Shown: in pieces, positions 1 through 7,850 of the stretch
Numbering within the stretch: position 1 is the stretch's first letter
How the letters are laid out: each line of letters begins with the position of its first letter
Source: G963663525 sp963663525
GTDB lineage: Bacteria; Myxococcota_A; SURF-8; G963663525
Length of the DNA stretch: 64,000 nucleotides
NCBI GenBank assembly: GCA_963663525.2
Contig: CAXXHC010000003.1
Location: 1 to 64,000, forward strand
Reading direction: 5' to 3'
Notes under the pieces: generated by a model
What the model was told of the DNA's origin: nothing
Seen by the model: only the letters and a program-made list of their open reading frames with translations
Database searches by the model: none
Translations under genes and position numbers: made by a program

Positions 1-276
1 AGGATTCAAGCTCTTTGAAAAATCAAAAACAAGGCATCCGGTCATCTTTGGAAGCCGGAAATCCGCATGAAACACGGTAAATTTTTGCACTTTCTACAGC
101 CAAAGGCAAACGATTCCATCAAACTTGATCAGAAGTCGAGTTCCCGGAAGATCAATTGCCTACGCAGCTTGTCGCCATTCATACCGATGATGCAAGCCAC
201 CGACACGTGGAAATGAAACAACTCTGGCTTTTCCTTCCGGTCTTTTCATCACCGGGCGATGCTCGCAGGACGCGGT
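1..276. other. Left edge, no supported gene
   Basis: I see no convincing gene here. Short open frames exist on both strands but none has a ribosome binding site plus a recognisable domain. The segment ends where insertion-sequence end fragments begin, so it may be the remnant of a gene disrupted by that element. Confidence 0.4.
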
Positions 277-484
277 GTGTACGGACCACCGGACACTTTT
301 GTCCAGAAGGCATTGACGAACGGCATTGTTGTTTTGCTCGCTTATACTGGCGGTTGTTTGCTTGCTTGTTTCCATACAGAGCCGTCGGATGCAAAGAAAT
401 ATCATTGCTCAGCCATTTTGACCGACGAATGGGCATGTACGGACCACCGGACGATTTTCTCCAGAAGGCATTGACGAACAGCAC
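277..484 (+). repeat. Two solo ends of the rve-type insertion sequence
   Basis: Two same-orientation copies of an approximately 50-base end sequence lie at about 277-326 and 434-484. Both contain TGTACGGACCACCGGAC and CAGAAGGCATTGACGAAC. The second copy is preceded from about 370 by sequence matching, in reverse complement, the region just inside the left end of the complete element at 29212-30891, including its promoter-side bases. The same end sequence occurs inverted at both ends of that complete element. These are therefore footprints of related copies that have lost their transposase. The first copy is more diverged, for example ACACTTTTGT instead of ACGCTTTTCT. Confidence 0.75.
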
Positions 485-987
485 GGCTGAAATCGAGGCC
501 TGGATCAAGCACCTGGCAAGATCGGAAAAGAGACTGGTCAGTTTCCGTCACCAAGCGCTGATGGCGCTTAAGTTTCTCTATTTCGTGACGCTGGATCGCC
601 CTCAGGTTGCGGCCTGCTTTCTTTCTCCCGGGAAGCCAGGGCCGATTCCCGATCCTCTCTCTCTGGGCAATCTGAACCGACTGCTTGATGGCGTTACTTC
701 AGAGCTTCACAAAACGGTTTTGACCGTAACGTTCGGCGGCGGTTTGCGCATAGGCGAGACCTGTCGCCTGCGGACAGGAGACATCGACGGCAAAAGGATG
801 CTGATCCGTCTGGAATCTACAAACAGTGCGTGGCCCCAATTCATTCCGCTTCACCCGGAGACACTCGATACTCTGCGCCGGTGGTGGCGCGACACCCGAC
901 CCCGGACGGATCTACTTTTTACACGCGATCACGATGGAAATCCACTGACTCCCGGTCCCATGCAAAAGGCGATCAGGCAAGCTGCAA

Positions 988-2498
988 GCCTCCTCGCTAT
1001 TTGGTGTGGGTAAGCAGTTTCATCTGTGGCAGGTTGAAGTCTAGCTTGCCCGCGACGAGGAAGATCATGGTGCGAAGCTTCCTAAACGACCTGAACCCCC
1101 TAGCCTTGCGCTTGGCCGCCTGAATTATACCGTTGATGCCTTCCACCAGCCCTTGTGTCAAACCTGACTGAAACCACCGCAATACCCCATCCCAGTGGGT
1201 CTTGATCGTTTTGGCTACCTTGATCATCGGCGGCAGTTGGCTGTGCGTGGCCCAGAAATACCAGTACTGCAACTGCTTCTCACCGTCATCTGGATGGCCT
1301 GCGTAGTCGGCATATACCGACTGAAGCGTCTCTTTGAGCCGATAGCCCCTGGCCGTTTTCAGCGTGCTGTCTTTCAACTCATCGAACTTCTCTCGCTCTT
1401 TGTCCGTAAGGTTTTGCTCGTTTTTCAACCAGACCCATCTCGTCTTTTCCAACTCAGTCCTGTCTTGGCGCTCCTCACGCCGCACCTCGTCCACGGCCTT
1501 GTTGACAAGCTTCATCACGTGGAAGCGGTCGAAGGTCATCGCCGCATCGGGAAACTGTTTCCCAACCCCCTTGATGAACGCCGCTGACATGTCCATGCTG
1601 AACTCTTTCACCTGTTCGGGTTTACCGCCGTGAGCGTGAAGCTCAGCCTCGAAGCCCGCCACCGTCCGGTGGTCTTTGCCGGGCTCCACGTGCAGAACCT
1701 TCGCCTCGTCCATGTCCACGAACACCGTCACGTAGTCGTGCCCACGGGAACGGCTGGTTTCATCCACGCCCACCGCTTCGACCTCGGACCAGTCCTGCTT
1801 CGCCAGACTCGAGTCCACATAGTATTCCAGCACCCGCCAGATCCGCGTGTCGTGCTCACCAAGTATTTCGCCGATCCCCTTGGGCGTCATGCCCTTTCTG
1901 GCCATAAGCAGTACCAGCGCCTCAAAAAGCAGCGTGAACCCCGCACCAGGACGCGCCCAAGGTACCTCCACCGTTTTTACTCCGTGTTCAGGGCATTTGA
2001 TCCGGGGTAGGCGTGCGTGAAGATACGCCTCGTGCTGAAAAAAGTTCAGATGTCGCCAACTCCTCTCGTTCGTATCGTGAACCCCGCAAGCCACCTCGCA
2101 TTGCGGGCACGCAAACCGGCTCCCGGCGGGAAAATCCAGGTACAGATCCAACCGGTGGCGCTCGGCGTCAAAGTCAATATCCACCACCTCCCAGGGAGGG
2201 GTCAATCCAAGAGCCATCGTGAAAAGTCCGCGCTCGTCCATCTCTTGCTCCTTCAGTGTGCAAAGGTTACACTGGCAGAACTTCGGCGGAGGATAAGGCA
2301 ACGCGGGGACGCGACCCGAGCGCCGTCGAAGGTCCGAACCTGGAAAGGAGGGGGAAACCTCTCCTTTTCTCTTTATCCCTTATTACAACAACCAGGTTTG
2401 GACTTCAAAGCGATAAATCCCAGGGGTGCGGGGACGGGTCCCCGATCGGCGAAGCCGATGCATAACCAGGTGTTACCCACACTAAAAAGCGAAGAGCC
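988..2498 (-). mobile_element. ISL3-family insertion sequence, copy A
   Basis: This 1511-bp element is flanked by a perfect 8-base direct repeat AGCTGCAA (980-987 and 2499-2506), the duplication size typical of ISL3. The ends are imperfect inverted repeats: the transposase-stop end reads GCCTCCTCGCTATTTGGTG and the opposite end, inward, GGCTCTTCGCTTTTTAGTG. It carries one transposase gene, with about 250 bp of untranslated leader between the far end and the gene. It differs slightly from copies B-E near both ends, so it is the most diverged copy in the window. Confidence 0.93.
997..2241 (-). CDS. ISL3-family transposase (copy A)
   Basis: A 414-aa DDE transposase. I chose the internal ATG at 2241 because AAGGAG lies just upstream. 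An N-terminal zinc-finger pattern (CPQC near residue 43, with later Cys/His) matches the ISL3 zinc-binding domain. The DDE catalytic set is visible as D in VDETS, D in MDMSAAF and E near the C-terminus in GLVEGINGII. The C-terminus reads NLPQMKLLTHTK, against DLPQMKLLTHSK in the other four copies; otherwise the products appear nearly identical. It catalyses cut-and-paste movement of its own element. Confidence 0.93.
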   Translation of the reverse strand: MDERGLFTMALGLTPPWEVVDIDFDAERHRLDLYLDFPAGSRFACPQCEVACGVHDTNERSWRHLNFFQHEAYLHARLPRIKCPEHGVKTVEVPWARPGAGFTLLFEALVLLMARKGMTPKGIGEILGEHDTRIWRVLEYYVDSSLAKQDWSEVEAVGVDETSRSRGHDYVTVFVDMDEAKVLHVEPGKDHRTVAGFEAELHAHGGKPEQVKEFSMDMSAAFIKGVGKQFPDAAMTFDRFHVMKLVNKAVDEVRREERQDRTELEKTRWVWLKNEQNLTDKEREKFDELKDSTLKTARGYRLKETLQSVYADYAGHPDDGEKQLQYWYFWATHSQLPPMIKVAKTIKTHWDGVLRWFQSGLTQGLVEGINGIIQAAKRKARGFRSFRKLRTMIFLVAGKLDFNLPQMKLLTHTK

Positions 2499-2708
2499 AG
2501 CTGCAATCGATGGCGGTTTCGATTATACGACGATCGAGAAGACACTGCGTTATTCCTTCTTTATGCATCGTCTGACGCAAGCAGATAACCCGCGCGAGGT
2601 CAGGCACATCTTGCGTTGCACCTCCATCCGTCCCGCCCCGGCGAGTTTCATCACCCGGAAGAAGGCGACATCTTTCCATGCATGCGAAGCCGTGAAAGGA
2701 GGTCGGAT

Positions 2709-3587
2709 ATGAGAAGCGCACGTCAACGAATGGTGCGGCAGATGAAATTGAGAAATCTTTCTACCTCCACGCAAGATGACTATCTGCGCAGGCTGAAAAA
2801 ACTCGAGCAGCACGTCGGCAAGTCGTTGGGACGAATCGGCCTGGAGGAGATCCGCGACTACCTGCTTTATCTGCATGATAAACGCAGACTCGCTCCGGGA
2901 AGCGTCAATTCTTACGCCCGCGCTTTCCGATTTTTCTTCCTCAACGTCATGGACCGACCCTGGCCGCTGGCCGCTATTCCAGCGGCCAGGGAGCCCAAAA
3001 CGCTTCCCGTGGTGCTTGCGCCTTCGGAAGTCGTCCGCTTTTTCGACGCCGCGAAAAGCTTCAAATACCGGACGATTTTCCAAATCATGTACGCCTCCGG
3101 TCTACGCGTCTCGGAGGCGGCCAATCTGCGGGTCAGTGACATCGACAGTCAGAGAATGGTCATCCGAGTAAACCAGGGGAAGATGAACAAGGACCGCTAC
3201 ACAGTGCTGTCCCCAAAACTGCTGCTTATCTTACGCGAGTACTGGAGAACGTGCAAACCTGCAAACGTCCAGGTGAAGCGAACGGATCCCTGGGTGTTTC
3301 CGGGAAGAAAGCCGGGGAGCCACATCACGACCGCTTCCATCCAGACCGCCTGCAAAAACGTGCGTGTCCAATCAGGCCTCGAAAAGAACGTGACGCCGCA
3401 CAGTTTTCGCCATAGCTTCGCTACCCATATGCTGGAGAACGGCGTCGATCTACGCACAATCCAGGTGCTTATGGGGCACGCCTCCTTCTCCACCACGACC
3501 ATCTACACCCACATCGCCACTGCACGCATTGCCGGGATGCGAAGCCCCTTCGACCTTCTGCCGGGATCGGAGGCAAATCATGAGTAA
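2709..3587 (+). CDS. Tyrosine recombinase 2 (IS91-associated integrase)
   Basis: A 292-aa XerC/D-like site-specific recombinase. The start at 2709 follows AAAGGAGG at good spacing. The SAM-like core-binding domain covers roughly residues 1-95 (RNLSTSTQDDYLRRLKKLEQ). The catalytic domain has the first Arg in ASGLRVSEAANL, the box HSFRHSFATHML, the conserved GH in LMGHASFSTT and the nucleophilic Tyr in TIYTHI. All key residues are present, so it should be active. It overlaps the previous recombinase by 4 bases and the IS91 transposase by 8 bases. Some IS91-family elements carry an upstream integrase of this kind, so it probably belongs to that element rather than to the host. Confidence 0.93.
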   Translation: MRSARQRMVRQMKLRNLSTSTQDDYLRRLKKLEQHVGKSLGRIGLEEIRDYLLYLHDKRRLAPGSVNSYARAFRFFFLNVMDRPWPLAAIPAAREPKTLPVVLAPSEVVRFFDAAKSFKYRTIFQIMYASGLRVSEAANLRVSDIDSQRMVIRVNQGKMNKDRYTVLSPKLLLILREYWRTCKPANVQVKRTDPWVFPGRKPGSHITTASIQTACKNVRVQSGLEKNVTPHSFRHSFATHMLENGVDLRTIQVLMGHASFSTTTIYTHIATARIAGMRSPFDLLPGSEANHE

Positions 3588-4863
3588 TGATAAAACCATA
3601 ACGGCTGACGTTCTCCGGGAGAAGTGGGATGAATTTCTCGACGAGTACGGCGATCTCTTATCGCCTACACAGATCAAGGCTGCGCACGACATCATGGCCT
3701 GTCGCACACCTGAAATGGGCGGACACTGCGAGCGCAGGCGCTGCGACCATTGTGGACATGAAACGAAAGGCTACAACTCGTGCGGCAATCGCGCCTGCCC
3801 CAGATGCGGCGCACTGGCCAAGGCAAAGTGGCTGGCAAAGCGAAGAGACGAACTCTTGCCCGTGCAGTACTTTCACGTTGTCTTCACCATCCCGAAACAG
3901 ATCGAAGACCTGGCGCTGGTCAACCGGCGCGTGATCTACGACATCCTCTTCAAGACCTCGGCAAAAACCATGCTCACCATCGCCAAGGATCCCAAACATC
4001 TGGGCGCGAACATCGGCTTCACCAGCGTACTGCATACCTGGGGAAGCACATTGTTGCATCACCCCCACATCCACATGATCGTCCCCGGAGGAGGGATTTC
4101 TTCCGACTCCAAACGCTGGGTGAGTTGCCGCGAAGATTTTTTCCTGCACGTGAATGTTCTGAAAAGCCTCTTCAGGCGATTGTTTCTGGAGTCTCTCAAA
4201 AAGGCCTATGAAACGGGCAAGCTGCGCTTTACCGGAAAGTCCGAAAAACTCGCCGATCCGAAAAAGTTCGACAGGTTCATCAAAAAGCACCGTGGGATGA
4301 AGTGGCATGTCTACGCCAAGGCGCCCTTCGGCGGGCCGGAGACGATGCTCAACTACCTGTCCCGCTACACCCATCGTAGCGCCATCTCCGATCACCGCTT
4401 GATCGGAATGAAAGATGGCAAGGTTTCCTTTCGTTACAAGGACTATAAAAAGGAAGGGGAAAAGCGCGTGATGACGCTCTCGGCAACGGAGTTTATCAGG
4501 CGTTTTCTGATGCACGTTCTTTCCAAAGGTTTTACTCGCATCCGGTATTATGGCTTGTACGCCAACCGTTTTCGGGCAAGCAATATCAAGCGCTGCCGCA
4601 AACTGCTGGGCGCTCTGGAGCCTGCCCCCATCGAGCGATACGACGAGATGAGCTGGGACGAACGCTACATGGCGCTCACCGGACACGATCCGCTCTTGTG
4701 TCCGGTGTGTAGAAAGGGACGCCTGAAGCTTGTGACAGCCTTTCATGGTCGGCAGGAAGACCCTGGCGGTGCGCAAAACATGGCGGATCATACGCCAAGC
4801 AGAAACGATCTCGGACAGGCGACAAGAACTCAAGAAAAAATAGGTGCTTCACCGCCCGTCTGA
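3580..4863 (+). CDS. IS91-family transposase (HUH/Y2)
   Basis: A 427-aa rolling-circle transposase. The N-terminal zinc-binding domain contains CERRRCDHCG and CGNRACPRCG. The HUH metal-binding motif appears in LLHHPHIHMIVPGGG, and the catalytic tyrosine region in LNYLSRYTHRSAISDHRL. Length and motif order match the IS91 family, which mobilises adjacent DNA by one-ended rolling-circle transposition. The start at 3580 lies inside the previous recombinase gene (8-base overlap), so expression is likely coupled. The last 30 or so residues look atypical, so the 3' end may be slightly altered. Confidence 0.92.
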   Translation: MSNDKTITADVLREKWDEFLDEYGDLLSPTQIKAAHDIMACRTPEMGGHCERRRCDHCGHETKGYNSCGNRACPRCGALAKAKWLAKRRDELLPVQYFHVVFTIPKQIEDLALVNRRVIYDILFKTSAKTMLTIAKDPKHLGANIGFTSVLHTWGSTLLHHPHIHMIVPGGGISSDSKRWVSCREDFFLHVNVLKSLFRRLFLESLKKAYETGKLRFTGKSEKLADPKKFDRFIKKHRGMKWHVYAKAPFGGPETMLNYLSRYTHRSAISDHRLIGMKDGKVSFRYKDYKKEGEKRVMTLSATEFIRRFLMHVLSKGFTRIRYYGLYANRFRASNIKRCRKLLGALEPAPIERYDEMSWDERYMALTGHDPLLCPVCRKGRLKLVTAFHGRQEDPGGAQNMADHTPSRNDLGQATRTQEKIGASPPV

Positions 4864-5209
4864 GTTGACGTGAAAAGTTGTTGGCCGAACTCCCTGCGTG
4901 GTGAGCCTATGGAAAGGCTTCACGAAGAAGACGGGAGCCTTGTATCCGGATGATCAAAAACAACCGTAAACGGCGCTCAAAGGATCTTCGAAAATGAAAG
5001 ACAGCAAACGAAAACAATGATTCTCCGGAAGCGCAAACACCATTCTTTCTCTTTTCACCATGGCTCGGAGCCAAATCGAACCTTTCAAAGCAACACGCCA
5101 ACCATTCATTCCACATAGCGTAACATCGAGGTAAAGCGCCTTCGTACAGAGTTCTTTTCCGCAATGCGCGCTTGCGCGCGACCGCGGAAGAAGACTTTTT
5201 AATTAATAA
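4864..5209. other. Non-coding right flank of the IS91-like element
   Basis: No gene is supported. A short imperfect hairpin lies at 4901-4923 (GTGAGCCT pairing with AGGCTTCAC, one bulged base). It is a candidate for a terminal hairpin or terminator of the IS91-like element, whose right end should fall in this stretch. I cannot define the exact end. Confidence 0.4.
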
Positions 5210-5261
5210 GGTATGCTCTGGGGAGCCATATTTTAAGCCCACCAACTTTGGTGGGTTTTTT
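5210..5261 (+). ncRNA. Candidate small RNA, copy 1
   Basis: A 19-base core GGTATGCTCTGGGGAGCCA (5210-5228), preceded by TAATAA, is followed by an AT-rich linker, a perfect stem CCCACCAA/TTGGTGGG (5238-5255) and a T run. This has the anatomy of a short transcript ending in an intrinsic terminator. The identical core occurs at 35552 and 45287, each followed by a different hairpin and terminator. I recognise no known RNA family. Promoter elements are not certain; TAATAA could be part of a -10 box. Confidence 0.5.
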
Positions 5262-5954
5262 GTTTAACAAGATATGAATTGCTCTATACCTGCCTGATTT
5301 CTAAGGGTTTTCCCGATTTCTAATTTTTCACATCTGTTGCTAAGAATCGCACATGATCCGTCCAAAAGTTCGTGACACGGTTGTTCTGGGGTCAAATTTA
5401 TTCTGAGAACCTAAGAACGGGTAGAGAATAACAAGGCGTGGTGAACAGCTCGGAATATACTCAATATACTGGCGGTGAACAGCTATTTTTTATGTCATTG
5501 ATATTATTAGCTTTTTCTGTTCACCACTTTTTGCGGTTTGCGAGAGGTAATTCTGGACTTCAAAGTGTACTACTCGCGAACTTTTGGTGAATGACTTTAG
5601 AAATTCGAAATAGTCATGAATAATCAGATATTTGCGCTTGGCGTTGAATGAAAATTTCTCTGGTGAACAGGAAGGAGAAAAATTTTGCCCTTCCGTTCCT
5701 CGAAGTCGATTGAGGCTTCATCTGTCAATTTTCATTTGATTTTCATCTGTCCAGGTACCCGGACTATCTCGGACAGTAGTTTTATGGGCTCGGTCCAGTT
5801 TGGATGCCCATCGGTGAAACGGAAGCAAATAAGCAACACCTTCCCTGCCACCTAGTCCAGGTATTCGGGGGGCTAGCCAGACTGGCCGGGCTGGCCAAGA
5901 CTATCGGGACTGACCGGGACTGCCCGAACGGAGTTTCCGGTGCCCACGGGGAAC
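5262..5954. other. Intergenic region with GGTGAACAG repeats
   Basis: No gene is supported. The motif GTGGTGAACAG (5438-5448) faces its exact inverted copy CTGTTCACCAC (5517-5527). Further direct copies of GGTGAACAG lie near 5474 and 5661. From about 5748 a different family of imperfect repeats starts, containing ATCTGTCCAGGTA followed by CCGGACT-rich sequence; it recurs near 5858, 6595 and 6737. Function is unknown. Confidence 0.45.
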
Positions 5955-6458
5955 TTACCATGAGCAGAAAGCGGATGTATCATCACAGCAGGAACCACTA
6001 CCGCCGGAACAATCGTAACTACATCGAACCCTATGCCCGTTGTCGTAGCTAATCGTAGTCTCACTAGTTTGTCCGTTCGGGCATGAATGGTAGTTGTCCC
6101 ACGAATACTCCTGGGTAGCGCAATCATACGTGAATCCAGTATCCGAGCAGGCGGACAGCTTGCAGGTTCTATCGTCGTTTTCCACCTTGCTGTATGAAGC
6201 GTGTCGCCATTCGCAGCAGGTTAGTGTCCCGCATTCCATTTGCAGGAGGCACATGGCGAGTTCCAAATTGATACTCCGCACGTCCTCGCACATTTCTTGT
6301 CCCGCCTTAAGCCAATCAGCAGTCAACGTGCCGTCCTCATCGCAATCATAAAGCTTTTGAAGACCGTCTTTACAAGCTTGTACTTTGCCATCTTGATTAT
6401 CGCCGCAACCCACGGCAAGTAGAATATTAGCAAGAAGGAGAATCGTGATTTTCCACAT
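5955..6458 (-). CDS. Small Cys-rich lipoprotein, unknown function
   Basis: A 167-aa secreted lipoprotein. The ATG at 6458 has AGGAG upstream. The signal peptide MWKITILLLANILLAVGC ends in a lipobox with the acylated Cys at residue 18. The mature part has about 20 Cys and resembles the short Cys-rich lipoproteins of deltaproteobacterial-type genomes. I do not recognise a domain. It lies between clusters of the ATCTGTCC-type repeats and may be an independent unit. Confidence 0.75.
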   Translation of the reverse strand: MWKITILLLANILLAVGCGDNQDGKVQACKDGLQKLYDCDEDGTLTADWLKAGQEMCEDVRSINLELAMCLLQMECGTLTCCEWRHASYSKVENDDRTCKLSACSDTGFTYDCATQEYSWDNYHSCPNGQTSETTISYDNGHRVRCSYDCSGGSGSCCDDTSAFCSW

Positions 6459-6854
6459 CTGTGAAACTCCTATTTTTGTTTATTTTTTAACCCTATGGTT
6501 TTCCATCCTCTCTTTGATGTCAAGCCCTTCCTGACCCCCAAATGGCGGAGGCGCGATTGACGATTGGCGAAGGCGTGCAGAGGCATTGACTTGTCATCTG
6601 TCCAGGTATTCGTGGTGGCTGCCTGGCCGGACTGGCCAAGACTACGACTACCGGGAATGGCCAGGTAGGAAGGGCGGAGGCATGGCGATAGCGATTAGCG
6701 ATAGCAGTTCGCAGACAGACGCCTGCTGATGCATTCATCTGTCCAAGTACCCGAACTACCCGGACTGGCTACGCTAGCTTCTGTCTTGGTAGGAGGGCGG
6801 TTGGCGAATCGGAAGGAAATGAAAATGCAAGTAATTTCAGCGTGAACGGAGTTT
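6459..6854. other. Non-coding, dispersed imperfect repeats
   Basis: No gene is supported. Two copies of the ATCTGTCCAGGTA-type repeat occur near 6595 and 6737, along with GGCGATAGCGATTAGCGATAGC-like short repeats near 6683. A DGR template repeat would be expected in or near this area but none is visible, so it was probably lost together with the 3' half of the reverse transcriptase gene. Confidence 0.5.
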
Positions 6855-7427
6855 TCAGTAACGACGAGGGTAGTAAATCACCGGCGCGATACCGTTAAAG
6901 TCCTTTGAGGCGATGATCTTGCCGAGCAGCCACATTGTATCCCGGTCGGCGATCTTACGTGCCAGTTTCTCCATCAGGATCTCGTGGTCCATACTCTGGA
7001 AGTATTTCCGAATATCGCATTTAAGAACATACTTTTGACGCTTGAAGAATTCCCGGAAGCAAAAGAGGGCTTTGTGGGTGCCCTTTCCAACCCGGCAGGC
7101 GTAGGAATCAAAAATGAAGGCTTTGTCCAGAGTCGGTTCGATCACGTTCAGTACGGCGTGGTGGATTACCCGATCCCGGTAGGGTGCTGCGGAGATCAGT
7201 CGTTTCTTCGAGTCGGAAATGAAAAAGTCCCGATATTCTCCCGGTTCGTAGGTCTTTGTCTCCAGTTCTTCTTGCAAGCAGAGCAGGTTTCGCTCCAGAT
7301 CGAAGTTGAAAGTCAGTGTGCTGTCTCTGTAGCGCCTTCCTTTCTGGGCTTTTCGGGAAGCCTTGAGCAAATTCTGGAAATCGGAAATTCGGGGATAGAT
7401 GTGTTTCAAGCGTTTCGGCATATTCAC
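6855..7427 (-). pseudogene. DGR-type reverse transcriptase, 3'-truncated
   Basis: The 190-aa product matches the N-terminal half of DGR reverse transcriptases: KAQKGRRYRDSTLTFNFDLE, then KKRLISAAPYRDRVIHHAV, DSYACRVGKGTHKAL, and the first catalytic Asp region YVLKCDIRKYFQSMDHEIL. It stops right after APVIYYP, before the GxPxGxxTSQ and YxDD motifs, in a family usually well over 300 aa. No continuation is visible in the other two frames downstream, so this is a deletion rather than a simple frameshift. The start is GTG 7427 or ATG 7421 and overlaps the avd stop. Without YxDD it cannot polymerise, so the retroelement is inactive unless a polymerase acts in trans. Confidence 0.85.
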
Positions 7428-7765
7428 TTCCCTGCCGCCTGTTTACGCCAGCCGCCGATCTGGCGGCCTAACTCGTCTACCTGCTTCGAGACGTGCGCAT
7501 AGCCTTTGTTGGCCAGACCGCCCAGTTCGTTGGCCAGCCGAAGCAGAAAGCGCAACTGCTCCAAACGGGTATTGGCTTCATCCAAATAGTCTACTTTCTT
7601 CCTGGAATACGCCGCTTTTACCAGAAGATCCTGAATGTCAAGCACGTGCCCCATCACCCGGTCGCCCAGGACGTACTTGTACTCCTTGGGGAACTTCGCG
7701 GCGCGGGGGATCAACTCCTTGGACAGGTCCAGCGCCTTCTGGATGACCGGCAATTCCTGTTTCAT
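7424..7765 (-). CDS. avd: Avd-like DGR accessory protein
   Basis: A 113-aa, highly charged, all-helical protein matching the four-helix-bundle family (S23-intervening-protein fold) to which DGR accessory variability determinants belong. In active DGRs Avd forms a basic barrel that binds the reverse transcriptase and template RNA. Position supports the call: it sits between the variable-protein gene and the reverse transcriptase and overlaps the latter by 4 bases. The ATG at 7765 directly follows a T8 tract and has no obvious Shine-Dalgarno sequence. Confidence 0.8.
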   Translation of the reverse strand: MKQELPVIQKALDLSKELIPRAAKFPKEYKYVLGDRVMGHVLDIQDLLVKAAYSRKKVDYLDEANTRLEQLRFLLRLANELGGLANKGYAHVSKQVDELGRQIGGWRKQAAGK

Positions 7766-7779
7766 AAAAAAAATTTCGA

Positions 7780-7798
7780 GGCGCGCCTTCGGCGCGCC
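7780..7798 (-). terminator. GC-rich hairpin after the variable region
   Basis: A perfect stem GGCGCGCC / GGCGCGCC with a 3-nt loop. On the minus strand it is followed within a few bases by T8. It could be an intrinsic terminator for the lipoprotein gene. Equally, in known DGRs a short hairpin just downstream of the variable region stimulates retrohoming. It lies about 50 bases past the stop of the variable protein, in the right place for that role. Confidence 0.65.
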
Positions 7799-7850
7799 AA
7801 AGGGTTATAGGAAAGAATCCCAAGGGTAAAAGTGTAAAAGAGACAAAGTG

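Larger units (their letters stand above)
485..2712 (+). pseudogene. Tyrosine recombinase 1, split by ISL3 copy A
   Basis: Removing the insertion at 988-2498 and one copy of its 8-base duplication joins two frames exactly (...QKAIRQAA-IDGGFDYTT...). The joined product resembles a phage-integrase-type recombinase. It has a core-binding segment, then a catalytic start GLRIGETCRLRTGDID containing the first Arg, then TLRYSFFMHRL at the position of the usual HxxR box. The box His appears replaced and I see no clear nucleophilic Tyr near the C-terminus, so it may have been a partner or decayed recombinase before the insertion. The 5' end is also lost, because the frame runs into insertion-sequence remnants at 484. 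The stop overlaps the start of the next recombinase (ATGA at 2709-2712), indicating one transcription unit with the two genes that follow. Confidence 0.65.

Noticed and set aside
1195..2712. Several 70-230-codon frames opposite or beside each ISL3 transposase gene
   Set aside because: They repeat identically in every copy because the elements are identical, and they lie antisense to the transposase or in its leader. No independent support as genes.
3658..4833. 391-codon frame antisense to the IS91-type transposase
   Set aside because: The sense strand encodes an intact transposase with zinc, HUH and Tyr motifs. The antisense product has no domain and no upstream signal.
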